Source: Lepturacanthus savala
Taxonomy: Eukaryota > Chordata > Actinopteri > Scombriformes > Trichiuridae
Assembly: GCA_030544235.1 (NCBI GenBank)
Contig: CM060464.1
Location: 22,807,152 to 22,871,151 of the forward strand
DNA length: 64,000 bases
Direction: 5' to 3'
Shown: piece after piece, positions 22,301-33,562 of the stretch
Layout of the letters: each line of letters starts with the position of its first letter
Numbering within the stretch: position 1 is the stretch's first letter
Notes under the pieces: model-generated
Told to the model about the DNA's origin: nothing
Seen by the model: the letters and a program-made list of their open reading frames with translations, nothing else
Database searches by the model: none
Position numbers and translations under genes: made by a program

Positions 22301-25300
22301 TTGTATAATCACAAACGTGTGAAGTGAATGATGGATTGTTTGTTGGCTGTGACTGAGTCTTTGTCTGACAGAATATTTGAAGAAGCCTGTGGCTTTTAGT
22401 TGGTGCAACCAGTCCATAATATTTTCTACCTGGCCAAAAGGAACCAGGTGATTCAATAAAAAGCTGAGCTATAATAACTTCAGTCACTCTATAAAGCACA
22501 TTATCAACACCAACTGACATGAACCATTTAAAGACATGGATGTATCTACAAACACACACACATGCACGCACACACACGTACACTTCATTTTATCAACCAT
22601 ATCAGCTGTGCACAGACTGACAAATGATAATTGTTCCTATTATTTGGAATCCAGGGTCTCACATAAAAACCCTCCGCAGCATTGATTTAACTCCTTCACC
22701 CAGAGTATCAGTAAGTGTTCATGTCATTGTCTCTACAGGGACTGTAGAGTGAGACCTGAACACAACTGTCTTTATCTCTTATGCATATCACCTTTAGTTT
22801 ATAAACTGTAATTAATGTGCTCAGATATTTAATGGTGCACCTTTTGTTAATCTGTCTGAAGGAACTAGGCATCATGTAACTGTCTTGATTATTAGTTACA
22901 TCTGATTTCAAACGTGTCAAATTACAAAAGTGATGTGCAATCTAAATACTATTTATTGTTATTATTACAGCTGGTGTCTGGTCCCAGTTCATTCATGTTT
23001 GCGGCTGCTGCAAACTGTTTTCTTTTTGTTGTTTCACAGATAATTCTAAATAAATTATAATAAACCCTATCATTTCCCTGGGCCTGGTGTGACACATTCT
23101 AGCATGACTTCACCTCAGTGAATATACTTTATGTACTATACAGTTCACTAACAGTGCAAAGCTATCCATAATCTATACTGTATGTACTGTATCTGTATAC
23201 TGTATTGTATCCATGATCTACACTGTGTATACTGTTCTGTATTTATAGTTTATACTTGCTTTGGTGAGCCAATGTTGACAGTTGAGGTTCAGTGCATACA
23301 TCCTGTCTACAGTCAAAGTAACAGTGTTGATGAGTTCTTACTGAGCCATAGAGTTTCCCTTTGTCACTCATGGCGATGAAGAGACCACTCCTCACCCCGA
23401 ACAGAGTCACCACTCCTCGTTCTACTGGGGAGATCTCCAGAAGGCCTGGGAAGAGAAGTGAGAATTATAAGCACCAGATTTCATTAGCTTTTCCTTTTCT
23501 GAAGAATTCTTATTATGATCACCTCAGAAGTGTGATAATGACTTGAAAATATCTGATCAGCAACTGAATGTTGTTTCCCAGATTACCAGGTGATCTGCTA
23601 CAAGTATGAATAACAATACAGTATATTGTTGCGTTTCATTAGGTCAATAGTCCAAAGGACACATCGATCAACAGATATTTAAGGACATAGTTTAACATTT
23701 TTGAAAATTCTCCCATAGTCATGATTCCCATAGTCATAGCAACAGGTGCTTTACCTTTTTTTTATTGATACAAGCTGTTTCCAGACCAGTGGAGCAGAGC
23801 TACGATCTGCTCAGCTACTACTACTACTCAGCTAATGGTATTTTTTGGTTTCCCTCATCAAACTCTGCAAATATATAATCCAGCTGCTCCCAAATGCTGT
23901 GGTGGACGACTTGTGACCTGCATATCGTCATCACACTATAAAACAATAACTTAACATTATAAAGCAAAAGCATGTGAAAAACAAACAAAACTCAGGACTA
24001 CTTTCTTCAAGAAGCCGCTGGGTGGAGTGATACAGCATGTGCACCTCAGGCAGTGCAGGCAATGCTGAACTTGTTTTGTCAACAGAAGTAGTTTTTTTTG
24101 TTTTAGATGTTCCATCTTAAGCTGCCTTTTATTGAAAGGACATTGAGTCCAAAGTTGGCCTTTCTCTGGTGGATCTCACAGCTCCCTCTAGTGTCTGATC
24201 CAATGATTCTTCTCTTGTTAATAAAACCATTTACAGCAGGAGGAGCCAGACTGTGCAAGCATATGTAAATGAAACAAAACTGCATTTTTGTTTTGCAAAT
24301 TTGCAGTGTTATAAGAAGTACAACTTTGACTTTAAAAAATGTACAGTTTTTCCTAAATGTTAAAAAACGACTCTAAACACAAAATTCTAAAATTCTCTTA
24401 CAAAATAAAACAGTGCACTCAAAACTGTGGGTGACACGGTGGAGCAGGGGTTAGCGCTGTTGCCTCACAGCAAGAAGGTCGCAGGTTCAAGACTTCCTTG
24501 GTCCGGGGTCTGGGACCTTTCTGTGTGGAGTTTGCATGTTCTCCCCGTGTCTGCGTGGGTTTTCACCAGGTACTCCGGCTTCCTCCCACAGTCCAAAAAC
24601 ATGCTGAGGTTAATTGGAGACTCTAAATTGCCCGTAGGTGTGAATGAATGTGTGAATTGGCTGGTGACCACGTGGGGTGTATCCCTGCCTTTCACCGTAA
24701 CACACTGGGATTGGCTCCAGCAGACCCCTGTGACCCTAATGAGGAATAAGCAGGTATAGAAAATGACTGACAATAAAGCACAGCTATCATTCAGAGCATC
24801 AATTAAACTCTGATGTGTCAAACACTACCATCAAAAAGGTGTTTATGTGTTGACTTCATGAGGAAATGTTACATATTCAAATAAGAAAAAAGTGTAGAAA
24901 TTGTTTCGCTTCTTTTAAAAGGTCTGCATGTATAAAAATATGCAAACTCATAGCGGATGCAAATAAATGGGTAATTCTACACCAGGCATTATCTGTTGTC
25001 CAAGGCTGTACTGTATGGAAGCAGCTGGATTGATATGTTAAAACATCTGGAGCCAGAGTGGAGTGATGTCACACATGGCTGTTCACCTTCTTTACCTTCA
25101 TTTAACTGATTGCCTCCCAAATTGCCTCCTGAATTAAAATAATGATTTCCCTTTTAAGTCTTGATCTCCATGTTGCCCCATAGTAGAAGTCATCATCTTT
25201 TGTGCTATTTTATTTTGAAAGCCATTGTTTTCCAGGTCAAAAAAATTAAATTTGTATTATCAGTTTGGGAAAAATGTCATTTAGAATGATATTTGGGTGA

Positions 25301-25879
25301 GAATAGTGGAATTGTGCTCAGAGGTTAGCAGTTTGAAGACAGGTTGATTGATGAAAACGAAAAGTAGTTAAAAAAAACATTTTTTTTCTTTTACTTGTGT
25401 GTTTATTTTTTTTACTTACTTTTTTTTTACTAATCTGGTCCAATTAAAAATCTGCACATTATTCAAATCATGTTATTTGCTTAAGATAAAATCCTGAAAG
25501 ATCAGATTTCTCCACCAGTGGGTTATTTTCCTGTTTTCAATGGGTGTCAACAGAAATGAGGAGAGTGACACTTACTGTATCTGTTTTCACTATGGACACC
25601 TGTGATCTTCCCATTCGGTAAGACCTGGATGTGGAAGCCGATGCCCACGTTGCAATAGAGCCTCCTGAGTCTCTTGATGCCCAGCAGGTATTCTTCATCT
25701 CTGGCTGTCAGCTCCCTCCTCTCCCAGGAGCTGCTGCTGGAGCTGCTGATGGCCCGGATCAGTGACCGCTCACTGTTGATGGTTTGTCTCTGGCTGCTGA
25801 TGAGTGGCAGAGGAGCGCAGGAGCTGCTCAGTAGGATCCCACACAGGAGCAGAGGTAGCTTCAACTTTAACGGTGACAT
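19324..25879 (-). CDS. Fibroblast growth factor, FGF4/FGF6 subfamily (3 exons, 194 aa)
   Basis: A secreted heparin-dependent ligand of FGF receptors. On the minus strand the exons are 25879-25576, 23445-23342 and 19500-19324 (stop TGA). Intron phases are 1 and 0, as expected for FGF genes. Residues 1 to about 22 (MSPLKLKLPLLLCGILLSSS) are a signal peptide. A Ser-rich spacer follows, then the beta-trefoil core with YLLGIKRLRRLYCNVGIGFH, SLLEISPVERGVV, LFGVRSGLFIAM, KGKLYGS, DDCKFKENFLANNYNAYES, GMYIGLSKTGKTKRGNRV and the ending THFLPRI. FGF4 and FGF6 share these; FGF5 and other subfamilies do not. The choice between fgf4 and fgf6, or a duplicate, is left open because no ccnd1, ccnd2, fgf3, fgf19 or fgf23 neighbour is present. 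An in-frame ATG six codons upstream (25897) is an alternative start. Confidence 0.95.
19501..23341 (-). other. fgf intron 2 (non-coding)
   Basis: This 3.8-kb intron contains no ORF of note. It includes a degenerate GTCTTG hexamer run at 21639-21712. The stretch around 20080-20530 is less AT-rich, with ACAAAGG (SOX/TCF-like) at about 20432, and is the only part that looks regulatory. No mobile element was recognised with confidence. Confidence 0.5.
21639..21712 (+). repeat. Degenerate (GTCTTG)n repeat
   Basis: GTCTTG-type hexamers recur as GGTCTTAGTCTTGATGTGG and then GTCTTGGTCTTGGTCTTGG, with a further GTCTTGGTCTC nearby. Confidence 0.7.
24429..24766 (+). mobile_element. tRNA-like SINE family, full-length copy in fgf intron 1
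   Basis: The head GGTGGAGCAGGGGTTAGCGC and GGTTCAAGACT resemble pol III A and B boxes. The body has TGTGGAGTTTGCATGTTCTC and TCTAAATTGCCCGTAGGTGTG, and the tail ends AATAAGCAGGTATAGAAAATGA. This is a very common teleost interspersed repeat. Further copies or pieces lie at 31120-31190, 32190-32436, 33525-33562, 41130-41379 and 56805-56862. Confidence 0.75.
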
Positions 25880-26157
25880 GCTGTGCTCACCGATCACAGA
25901 GGAACACAGCTAATAAGCCCAATTTAATGTTCTTATATGCCAAAAAAAGTCATAAAATCTTCCCAGCTTACTTCTCTCAGAGAAATACCATGAAACAAAT
26001 ATCTCATCTTCTGTTTCATGCTGAAAAAAGTTTCATTATGCATTTTTTGACATTTTTTTTTAGATTCACATCAGTTTGGGATCCATGTGGAAGTCCAGTT
26101 TTCCAGTGATTTGTCTCCTGCTTCCTGATTAGGTAGGCCCAGCAGACAGACAGCAGA

Positions 26158-26165
26158 CTTATATG
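26158..26165 (-). promoter_or_regulatory. Candidate TATA box of the fgf gene
   Basis: CATATAAG on the minus strand lies about 280 bp upstream of the fgf start codon. This would give a 5' UTR of roughly 250 nt. No supporting element was identified. Confidence 0.3.
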
Positions 26166-26490
26166 CTCCACATTACATCACACACCACCTGCTGTCTTGT
26201 TTCTCTGAGTCACAGATGCTGCACAAGCACACAAACAATGTAGTACATAAAACACATAGTGACAGAAAACAAAGAGGAACACGCAAGTACACAGAAACAC
26301 CGAGTAATGAAGAAACGGGAGGATGAGACTTGGAGTCCCCTCTGAAATACTGGGAAACACCATAACTTGCTTGTGCATTGAACCCCTGCATCCTCTCTGC
26401 TCTGTTAGAGAGTGTTCTCAAAAGCAAGAGACATCCCCAAATAACGAAAGCATATTCTTTGCCCTATAGGCACATTACACAGTTAGTTAC

Positions 26491-27244
26491 CAGTGTTGGG
26501 AGTAATGTGTTACCAAAATAATGAATTACTGTAATACATAGATTTTTGCTGTAACACAGTAATGTAAAGCATTACAGGAAAATTGTCTTTGTTTTATCCA
26601 TAAAATTCGTTAAAATTACCACAAGATCAGCAGCAGTGAAACGTGCAACTAAAATGTTTCACTTCCTTTTCCTTTTGGCTCATCAGACAGAAGATGAAGA
26701 TGAGTGAAGTTGCAGAAATCGTCAGATAGCAGATTCTACAGATGGACATTACTTGAAACATAAGGATTTGACATAAGGATTTGAAGAACATTGTAGTCAA
26801 ATGCACTTTGTGTGCTACACCTGTCCACTGTCCACTTCCTGAAATAGCAGCAGTAGTTTAACATTTACAGAGGTGCCATAGTAACATGAAGTTAACAAGG
26901 AAGCAAGCGGAGCATGAGAGTGGAGATAAAACCACAAAATAGACTAAATTAATGTTCTCCTGCTGTTAGATTCTTAAGCCTCAAGATCTTAGGAGACTTG
27001 TGTTGGAGGATGTTGTTGAAGACATGGAAACCACTTTCAACAGTGGAATCACCAGCTTTTTTATTTCAGCAACTTGTGAGCTACATTTAGATTGCCAAAT
27101 CTATATTTCCAGCTATTTTGGTGAGAGTAACTTAAAAGTAATGCAATAGTAGTGTAATGCCTTCCATTTTATATACAGTACCATTGTAATGTAACTAATT
27201 ACTTTGAAATGCAGTACAGTTTTGAAGTAAGTTGCCCAAAACTG
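26491..27244. mobile_element. Non-autonomous hAT-type element with 8-bp target duplication
   Basis: The left end is CAGTGTTGGGAGTAAT and the right end, reverse complemented, is CAGTTTTGGGCAACTTACT. The flanks TTAGTTAC (26483-26490) and TTATTTAC (27245-27252) match at 7 of 8 positions, as expected for a hAT target duplication. The subterminal regions are rich in GTAAT/ATTAC. The 754-bp interior has no transposase. It lies about 0.6 kb upstream of the fgf start codon. Confidence 0.8.
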
Positions 27245-27879
27245 TTATTTACCAAGTTAACTATTTTTACTTTTCTTTATTGTATATTCTAAGGTCATAG
27301 AAACACATACTATATGTACTGATATCATGGATGAGTGAACCAATTTGATGAACGCCTTCAAAAGCTTCATGAAGCTTCTCCCCATCATCACTCATATAAT
27401 AGTCAGGAACAGGCACTGTTACAACAGGCAATCAGATCCAATAAGAATGAGTCTTGCATGATAAATCTGACTTGCATGCATTATGCAGTAGTTGATTCTG
27501 CACAGGTCTGTTCATCTATATTAAGCCTACTGCATCCCCATTCTACCAAAGAATACACACACACAAGGTGATGATCTTGGTCTAGAAGCTCATTCATTCA
27601 TTTATGACATCTTTTAAACTATATCTTTAACTGAATGAAAGATTTTCACAGCAGATGAACTGATTTTTATTGTTAAACAGCTTTACTGTTGTACAACCTG
27701 ACTTCCCCTCCACATCTGCCCTGTATTCACCTTGTTGTTCCAGTGTTGGGAACAACAGCATATTAGCCCCTTTTCTGTTCTACAGTTCATCATCTCAAAT
27801 GTGATTTAAAAGTATCTTGAATGTTAATGCACTGCTGTTAAACACCACCTGACCATGGCTGTGTACACAACAGCATCAT

Positions 27880-28076
27880 ACTCGCTCTCTTTTATTTGTT
27901 TTATGTATTTGACTCACTGACTTTTAACCTCACATGAAACCTCACTCTGTTTTATTTGTTTTATGTATTTCATTTGTTTTATTGTTTTTTTTTTCTTGCT
28001 GTCGCCCTTGTATGTAAAGCACTCTGTCTCAGCCGTGGTTGTTTTAAAGCGCTTTATAAATAAAGTTGAGTTTAGT
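27880..28076 (+). mobile_element. L2-like LINE 3' tail
   Basis: Repeated TTTTATTTGTTTTATGTATTT motifs precede GTAAAGCACT and GCGCTTTATAAATAAAGTTG, which resembles the 3' UTR end of fish L2-type LINEs. No reverse transcriptase coding remains. Confidence 0.5.
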
Positions 28077-28304
28077 TCTCATAATATATAGAAATGTTAG
28101 TGTGGAGTGCTCCAGTGATTCTCTTCTTTATTATTGCTGATGTTCTGAGCCACACCAGACCTGCCTGTATCAAGCTGAATTGCAGTGAAGCCCCTTGGTT
28201 CTCATATGCTCCATTGTAAATCAGGACCCGTACACAGAGTTTTATAATTGACAATAATTATTAATCATGACTATTCATGACTATATTTATTCACTATTAA
28301 AGAC

Positions 28305-28525
28305 AGATGTGGTGGCTCAGGCATCTGGTTAGAATGCCTAGTGGATGCCTCCATGGTGAGGTGTTTCAGGCACATCCCACTGGGACGAGGCCTCAGGGAA
28401 GACCCGTGACTGCAAAAAATGCTGCAGAGATGTCTCCTGGCTGGTCTGGGAATAACCCAGTGAGTGACCCAGCTGCTGCCCCTCTGACCTGACCCAGACC
28501 AGTTTAGAAAATGGATGGATGGCCT
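28305..28525 (+). mobile_element. LINE pol extreme C-terminal fragment
   Basis: The plus strand gives RHLVRMPSGCLHGEVFQAHP and TGTRPQGRP, a conserved tail seen in fish LINE polymerases, ending in AAAATGGATGGATGG at the 3' end. It is heavily decayed, and its host clade is not assigned. Confidence 0.6.
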
Positions 28526-28529
28526 ACAA

Positions 28530-31110
28530 GCATTAGAGAGGTTTAATAAGAGTGTTGTTTTAATATGCTTCATAAGTAAAAACAAATTCAGAACATATTT
28601 ATGATCCCATATTTGTGCATTAAGCACAGATTTGTAACCACACACTGTTAGTTAATGAGGCCCAATGTTGTCAATTTGTTGCATGACAAATTATCCAAAG
28701 TTATAACAAGAAGTTTAATTTCTTGTGATTTCTCAAGAGGTACATAGTTTATATCTTTTATTATATCTTAGAACTTGTGCACATATATTTTAGAGTCATC
28801 GACATACATAGCAATTTTGACCTTTTATAAATCTAAAGGCAGATCATTAGTAAAGACACAAAACTGTAGCAGCCCCAAACAGCTACCTTGAGTTACTCCA
28901 CATGTTGAGCACATGTTGATAAACTTACATTTAAAACATATGAACATGTATGTGTCTTAATGGATAAATGCCATTAAACAGGTGGTGTAGATGATCCTAT
29001 GATTTACAGCTCATTGCAAACTGGAAGTCTTCTAGTCATAGGTTTATTCAGGAAAGGTACAATAAGATGTTGGAAGTAGATATCTGTCTGCTTTTAACGC
29101 CAAGGAGAGAATGAGATATGTTTAAATATCAGTGTATACTGTGGAAATAGGATCACAATATTGATGAATAATAAGTACAACTACAACTTTTTTACCCATA
29201 TCTTTCATGAGCTAAAGTAAAAGATGAGAGAAAGACTTGTTCTATGCATATAACAGGCTTATAAATGTTGTTCACAAATTTATTTAAATCCATTTTAGTC
29301 TGCACTTCTTCTTTGCCAAGATAATCCAACCACTTGACTAATTAAACCGATTAAACAGAGTTTAGCAGAAATAAGCCTGTACATATGTAAAATCATCAGT
29401 ATTTCAACTTGTGAAAAATTGGTGAAAAAACAACAATTATATTGTGACTGTTCATTGTTTTTTTATGAAAGGTTATTTTCCTAAATGAAAATATACAACA
29501 AGACAAATGCAACAAAGAGAAGCTTCAATGTCTGATGCTGTACAGAGCCATGATCAGGTGGAGTTCAACACCGTTCAAGAGGCTTTTAAAGATTGGTTCA
29601 AATTTTGAGACGATGAGCTAAATGGCTGTGGTGAACACTGGGAACAGGGCAGGGTCAGTAAGGTGAATGCAGGGCAGATGTGGAGGGGAAGTCGAGCAGA
29701 AGAATAAAAAACTGAAAAAAACAAAAATCCACTGACTCTTAACTGACACAGATGTGGAAAAATACAAAGAATAAAGCATTTTAAAAGCAAAAATAAAAGT
29801 TTGAGTTTATATTTTTGTTCAGTTTACATCTATGTCAGCAGGACTTCTGCTGTGCGCCACACAAATAGCTCAACTACAGTAAAAAAACAATGTGATTCAT
29901 ACCAGCAAATGTTACACAGACACATAAATAACACGGCAGCAGAGGAAGGGTAATATCATGTGACGTGTGGTGCGTCAGTGCGTGGCTCATGTTGGGCTCA
30001 TAGCTGCACTCAGAAGGAGAAAGAGGGACAGACAATGACACAGCATGTGTGTCCACATGTGGAGGAATCCTCACCCGCCAGGAGAGAAACACCGAGCAGC
30101 CGTGACGTAAAACTCTGACATCAAACCTGTTAACACAGTTTCCTTCCAGCCACGCAGGATAAACCGTGAATCTGTCAGGAGATTCCTCTGATCCTCTGTG
30201 TTCACAGGGAAGGTTGGACAGCAGTTTCTCTTTGGCATTCACTGATATTTTCTCATTGTCTGCTTTGTGTTTTCCCCCCTGATTCAAAGACTCTGTAATC
30301 CTAATCATGTTTGGCAGATGGGAACCTATGACTCACCATTTCTCAAGCGTGGCAGCACACAATATTTATAAATAGCGTTATTTTCACATTTTTTTTAAAT
30401 GCTTCAAATGGAGAATCATTTAATCCAGATCAAAAAGATGCTGGGGCTGGTGTCCCTGTGGCTCTTTTCATCAGCTTCATGTTTATTCAAACAGCATTGT
30501 GCTGAATCTAAACCAAATGTTTCAGTTTAAGCTTTCCACAGGAGACAAAAAATAATAAAAGTTTACTATACATATACGTCGTCCTATAGAACAATGATAT
30601 AATAATTCAGTCTTTAGGTCTATCATTCGTATCAACTGCATTTTGTAGTTTTTCAGCCAAAGGAACAAAAACAGAAATAATTAAAACCTAAGAATTGCTA
30701 GGAATTAAACTAGAAATTGAGTGTTTTTATTATTAATAAAAAGCAGGTAAAAATTAACATGTTTGTTTCTTATTTTAGCAGATAATGAATATAGCACATA
30801 TATGCATACATACATATATACATACATACACAGCAACAAGAATGATGAAATATGGCACATGCACACACTGAAGTCACAAGAGAAATTGTTATCATTGCTG
30901 TATGGAACTGAGGAAAACAAATCAGAAACAACATAATTACAAATTTACAAAATTAGCAATAAAAAAATAAATAAATAAACGAATATAACACAACACCTGC
31001 AGATTTCATAACCCTTATCTGTACCCAACCCAACCCCCTCCCACAGATCTTTCTCTAGTCTTCATAAACATGCTGTTTCAAGTTAAAACATACAAATACG
31101 AATAATAATA
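28530..31110. other. Gene-free AT-rich DNA
   Basis: I see no coding exon, RNA gene or recognisable element. ORFs here are short and uninformative. TACATA repeats occur at about 30805-30830. Confidence 0.5.
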
Positions 31111-31191
31111 GCCAGTAGCTTCAAGCTCCCTCTGCCTGCTCCATTCATGGATGGCCAGCTCATGGATTCAAACCTGCAACCTTGTTGCATA

Positions 31192-33562
31192 GGGAAATTA
31201 ACTGTAATTCCACTTTCAGCCACAGGTGGCTGGTGGCGCTGTTTGATATTGAAGAATGTCGAAACAACGCTTTAATGCAACATAATACGTTAAAAATATC
31301 AATTTATTGCATGTATACTTCAAATAAATGAATAAAATTGTTGTTATTGTATGAATTCTAAAAAAACAAGCAATATTTTCTCACATATTGAATAATTATT
31401 TATTTTTTGAATATTATATCACCATAGAAATACATCAAAAGTACATATTTCCCATATAGACCCATTATATCACCTTCTAGGCTGTTGACAGAGGATAGTG
31501 GAACACCTGTGGAGTAGAATTTAGTCCTGTCTAATACAAGGGGTTACTTGAGATTTTACAGCTATAGACATTTAAACATAGAGAATATTCCATTCTTTGT
31601 TTTCTCCATTTAATATATGAAAACTACGTCAATACAATGATTTAATGCATTTCAATTGCGACATAATGCCTAAAAATAGTAGTTTTATACAAATATATTA
31701 CAAATAAATGAATAAAATGTAGGGACATTTAATGTATCAAATATACGTTGAAACAACGCTTTAATGCAACATAATACGTTAAAAATATCAATTAATTACA
31801 TGTATACTTCAAATAAATGAATAAAATTGTTGTTATTGTATGAATTCTAAAAAAACAAGCAATATTTGCTCACATATTGAATAATAATTTTTTTTTTTTA
31901 TATTATCGCAGATTTAAGAGCTATAGATATTTAAATATAGAGATTTTGTTGTGTCATTTTATGAATGGAAACTATAAATGAATGCATTTCCTTTGCTACA
32001 AAATGCTTTAAAATAGTAATTTAAGAAATAGTTAGTAATAGTATTAGTAATAGATGTCACCATAGAAATGCATTAAAAGTACTTATTTCCCACCCATCCT
32101 ATGCTACAGTCCCTTATATTCCCTTTGAGTTGCTACACCCGCTGGTACCAGATTGGCAGCCATCAACCACAGGATATCCAGCACATTATCGGATCTTTTA
32201 TTGTCCCAAGATCACTGGAGCCTCCTCGCTGATGTGTTGCGGGTCGCCGAAGTACCAAGGAGTTACGTTCATGTTTTTAGCGTGTGGGGGAAACCGGAGA
32301 ACCCGGAGGAAACCCACGCAGACACGGGGAGAGACATGCAAACTCCGCACAGGAAGGTGCCAGCTCGTGGATTCGAACCCGCGACCTTGTTGCTGTGAGG
32401 CAGCAGTTCTACCAACTGTGCCACCGTGCTGCCCAGTTTTAAACTGTCCCAGGTTCTATATGAACTAGTTATTGTTTCATATCAATCACCTTGACAACGA
32501 GATGAAGCCTCCAGCAGCGTGAGGGAAATTAACTGTAATTCCACTTTCGGCCACAGGGAGCTGGTGGCGCTGTTTGATATTTAGGCTTCTGACAGAGGAT
32601 AGTGGAACACCTGTGGAGCAGAATTTAGTTGTGTCTAATATAAGGGGTTACTTCAGATTTTACATGTAAATATAAACAATATTTCATTCTTTTATTTTAC
32701 TATTTAATATATGAAATCTATGTCAAAACTGTGATTCAATGTATTTCTGTTGCGACATAATGTGTTAAAAATTGCCATTTTATCCAAATAGATTTCAAAT
32801 AAATGAATGAAATTGTTGCTATTGTTTATGAATTATGAAAAAAAGCATCTTTACTTAAATTGAATGTAACAAGCCACCTTTAAAATTGATATTTTTGAAT
32901 ATTATCTCTTTTCAGATTTTAGACATTTAACTATAGAGATCTTTTTTTTTTTTTTTTTTTTTTACCATTTAATGGATCAAATGTATGTCAAAACTATGTT
33001 TTAAAGCATTTCCATTGCGACATGATGCATTAAAAATATCCATTTTAAAAATAGTTTATAATAGTAATAGTGATAGATATCACCATAGAAATACATCAAA
33101 AGTACATATTTCCCATATAGACCCATTATATCACCTTCTAGGCTGTTGACAGAAGATAGTGGAACACCTGTGGAGTAGAATTTAGTCCTGTCTAATACAA
33201 GGGGTTACTTGAGATTTTACAGCTATAGACATTTAAACATAGAGAATATTCCATTCTTTATTTTCTCCATTTAATATATGAAAACTACTATCAAAACAAT
33301 GATTTAATGCATTTCAATTGCGACATAATGCCTAAAAAATAGTAGTTTTATACAAATATATTACAAATAAATGAATAGAATGTAGGGACATTTAAACATA
33401 GGGACTTTTTTTTACCACTTAATGTATCATATGTATGTCGAAACAACGCTTTAATTATAGAGACATTTAATTATAGAGAACTTTTTTTATATAAATAGTC
33501 ATATAGATAGACATATTCTATCCTGATTCTACCAACTGTGCCACCGTGCTGCCCAGTTTTTA
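31192..33562. repeat. Mosaic of diverged local duplications
   Basis: Block A (GGGAAATTAACTGTAATTCC to GCTGTTTGATATT) is at 31192-31250 and 32523-32582. Block B (GAAACAACGCTTTAATGCAA onward) is at about 31258-31415 and 31748-31895, with a trace at 33438. Block C (ATATCACCATAGAAATACAT to AATGAATA(A/G)AATGTAGGGA) is at about 31418-31728 and 33078-33390 and is nearly identical. A diverged C form is at 32583-32700. The motif ATTTAAACATAG(A/G)GA recurs throughout. A SINE piece with its junction is also copied (32405-32445 and 33528-33562). No ORF. Confidence 0.85.
32190..32436 (-). mobile_element. tRNA-like SINE copy, minus strand, inside the duplicated mosaic
   Basis: Read on the minus strand it begins GGGCAGCACGGTGGCACAG, then GGTCGCGGGTTCGAATCC (a strong pol III B box), then GGAGTTTGCATGTCTCTCCC. 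It lacks the 3' tail of the copy at 24429. Confidence 0.75.
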
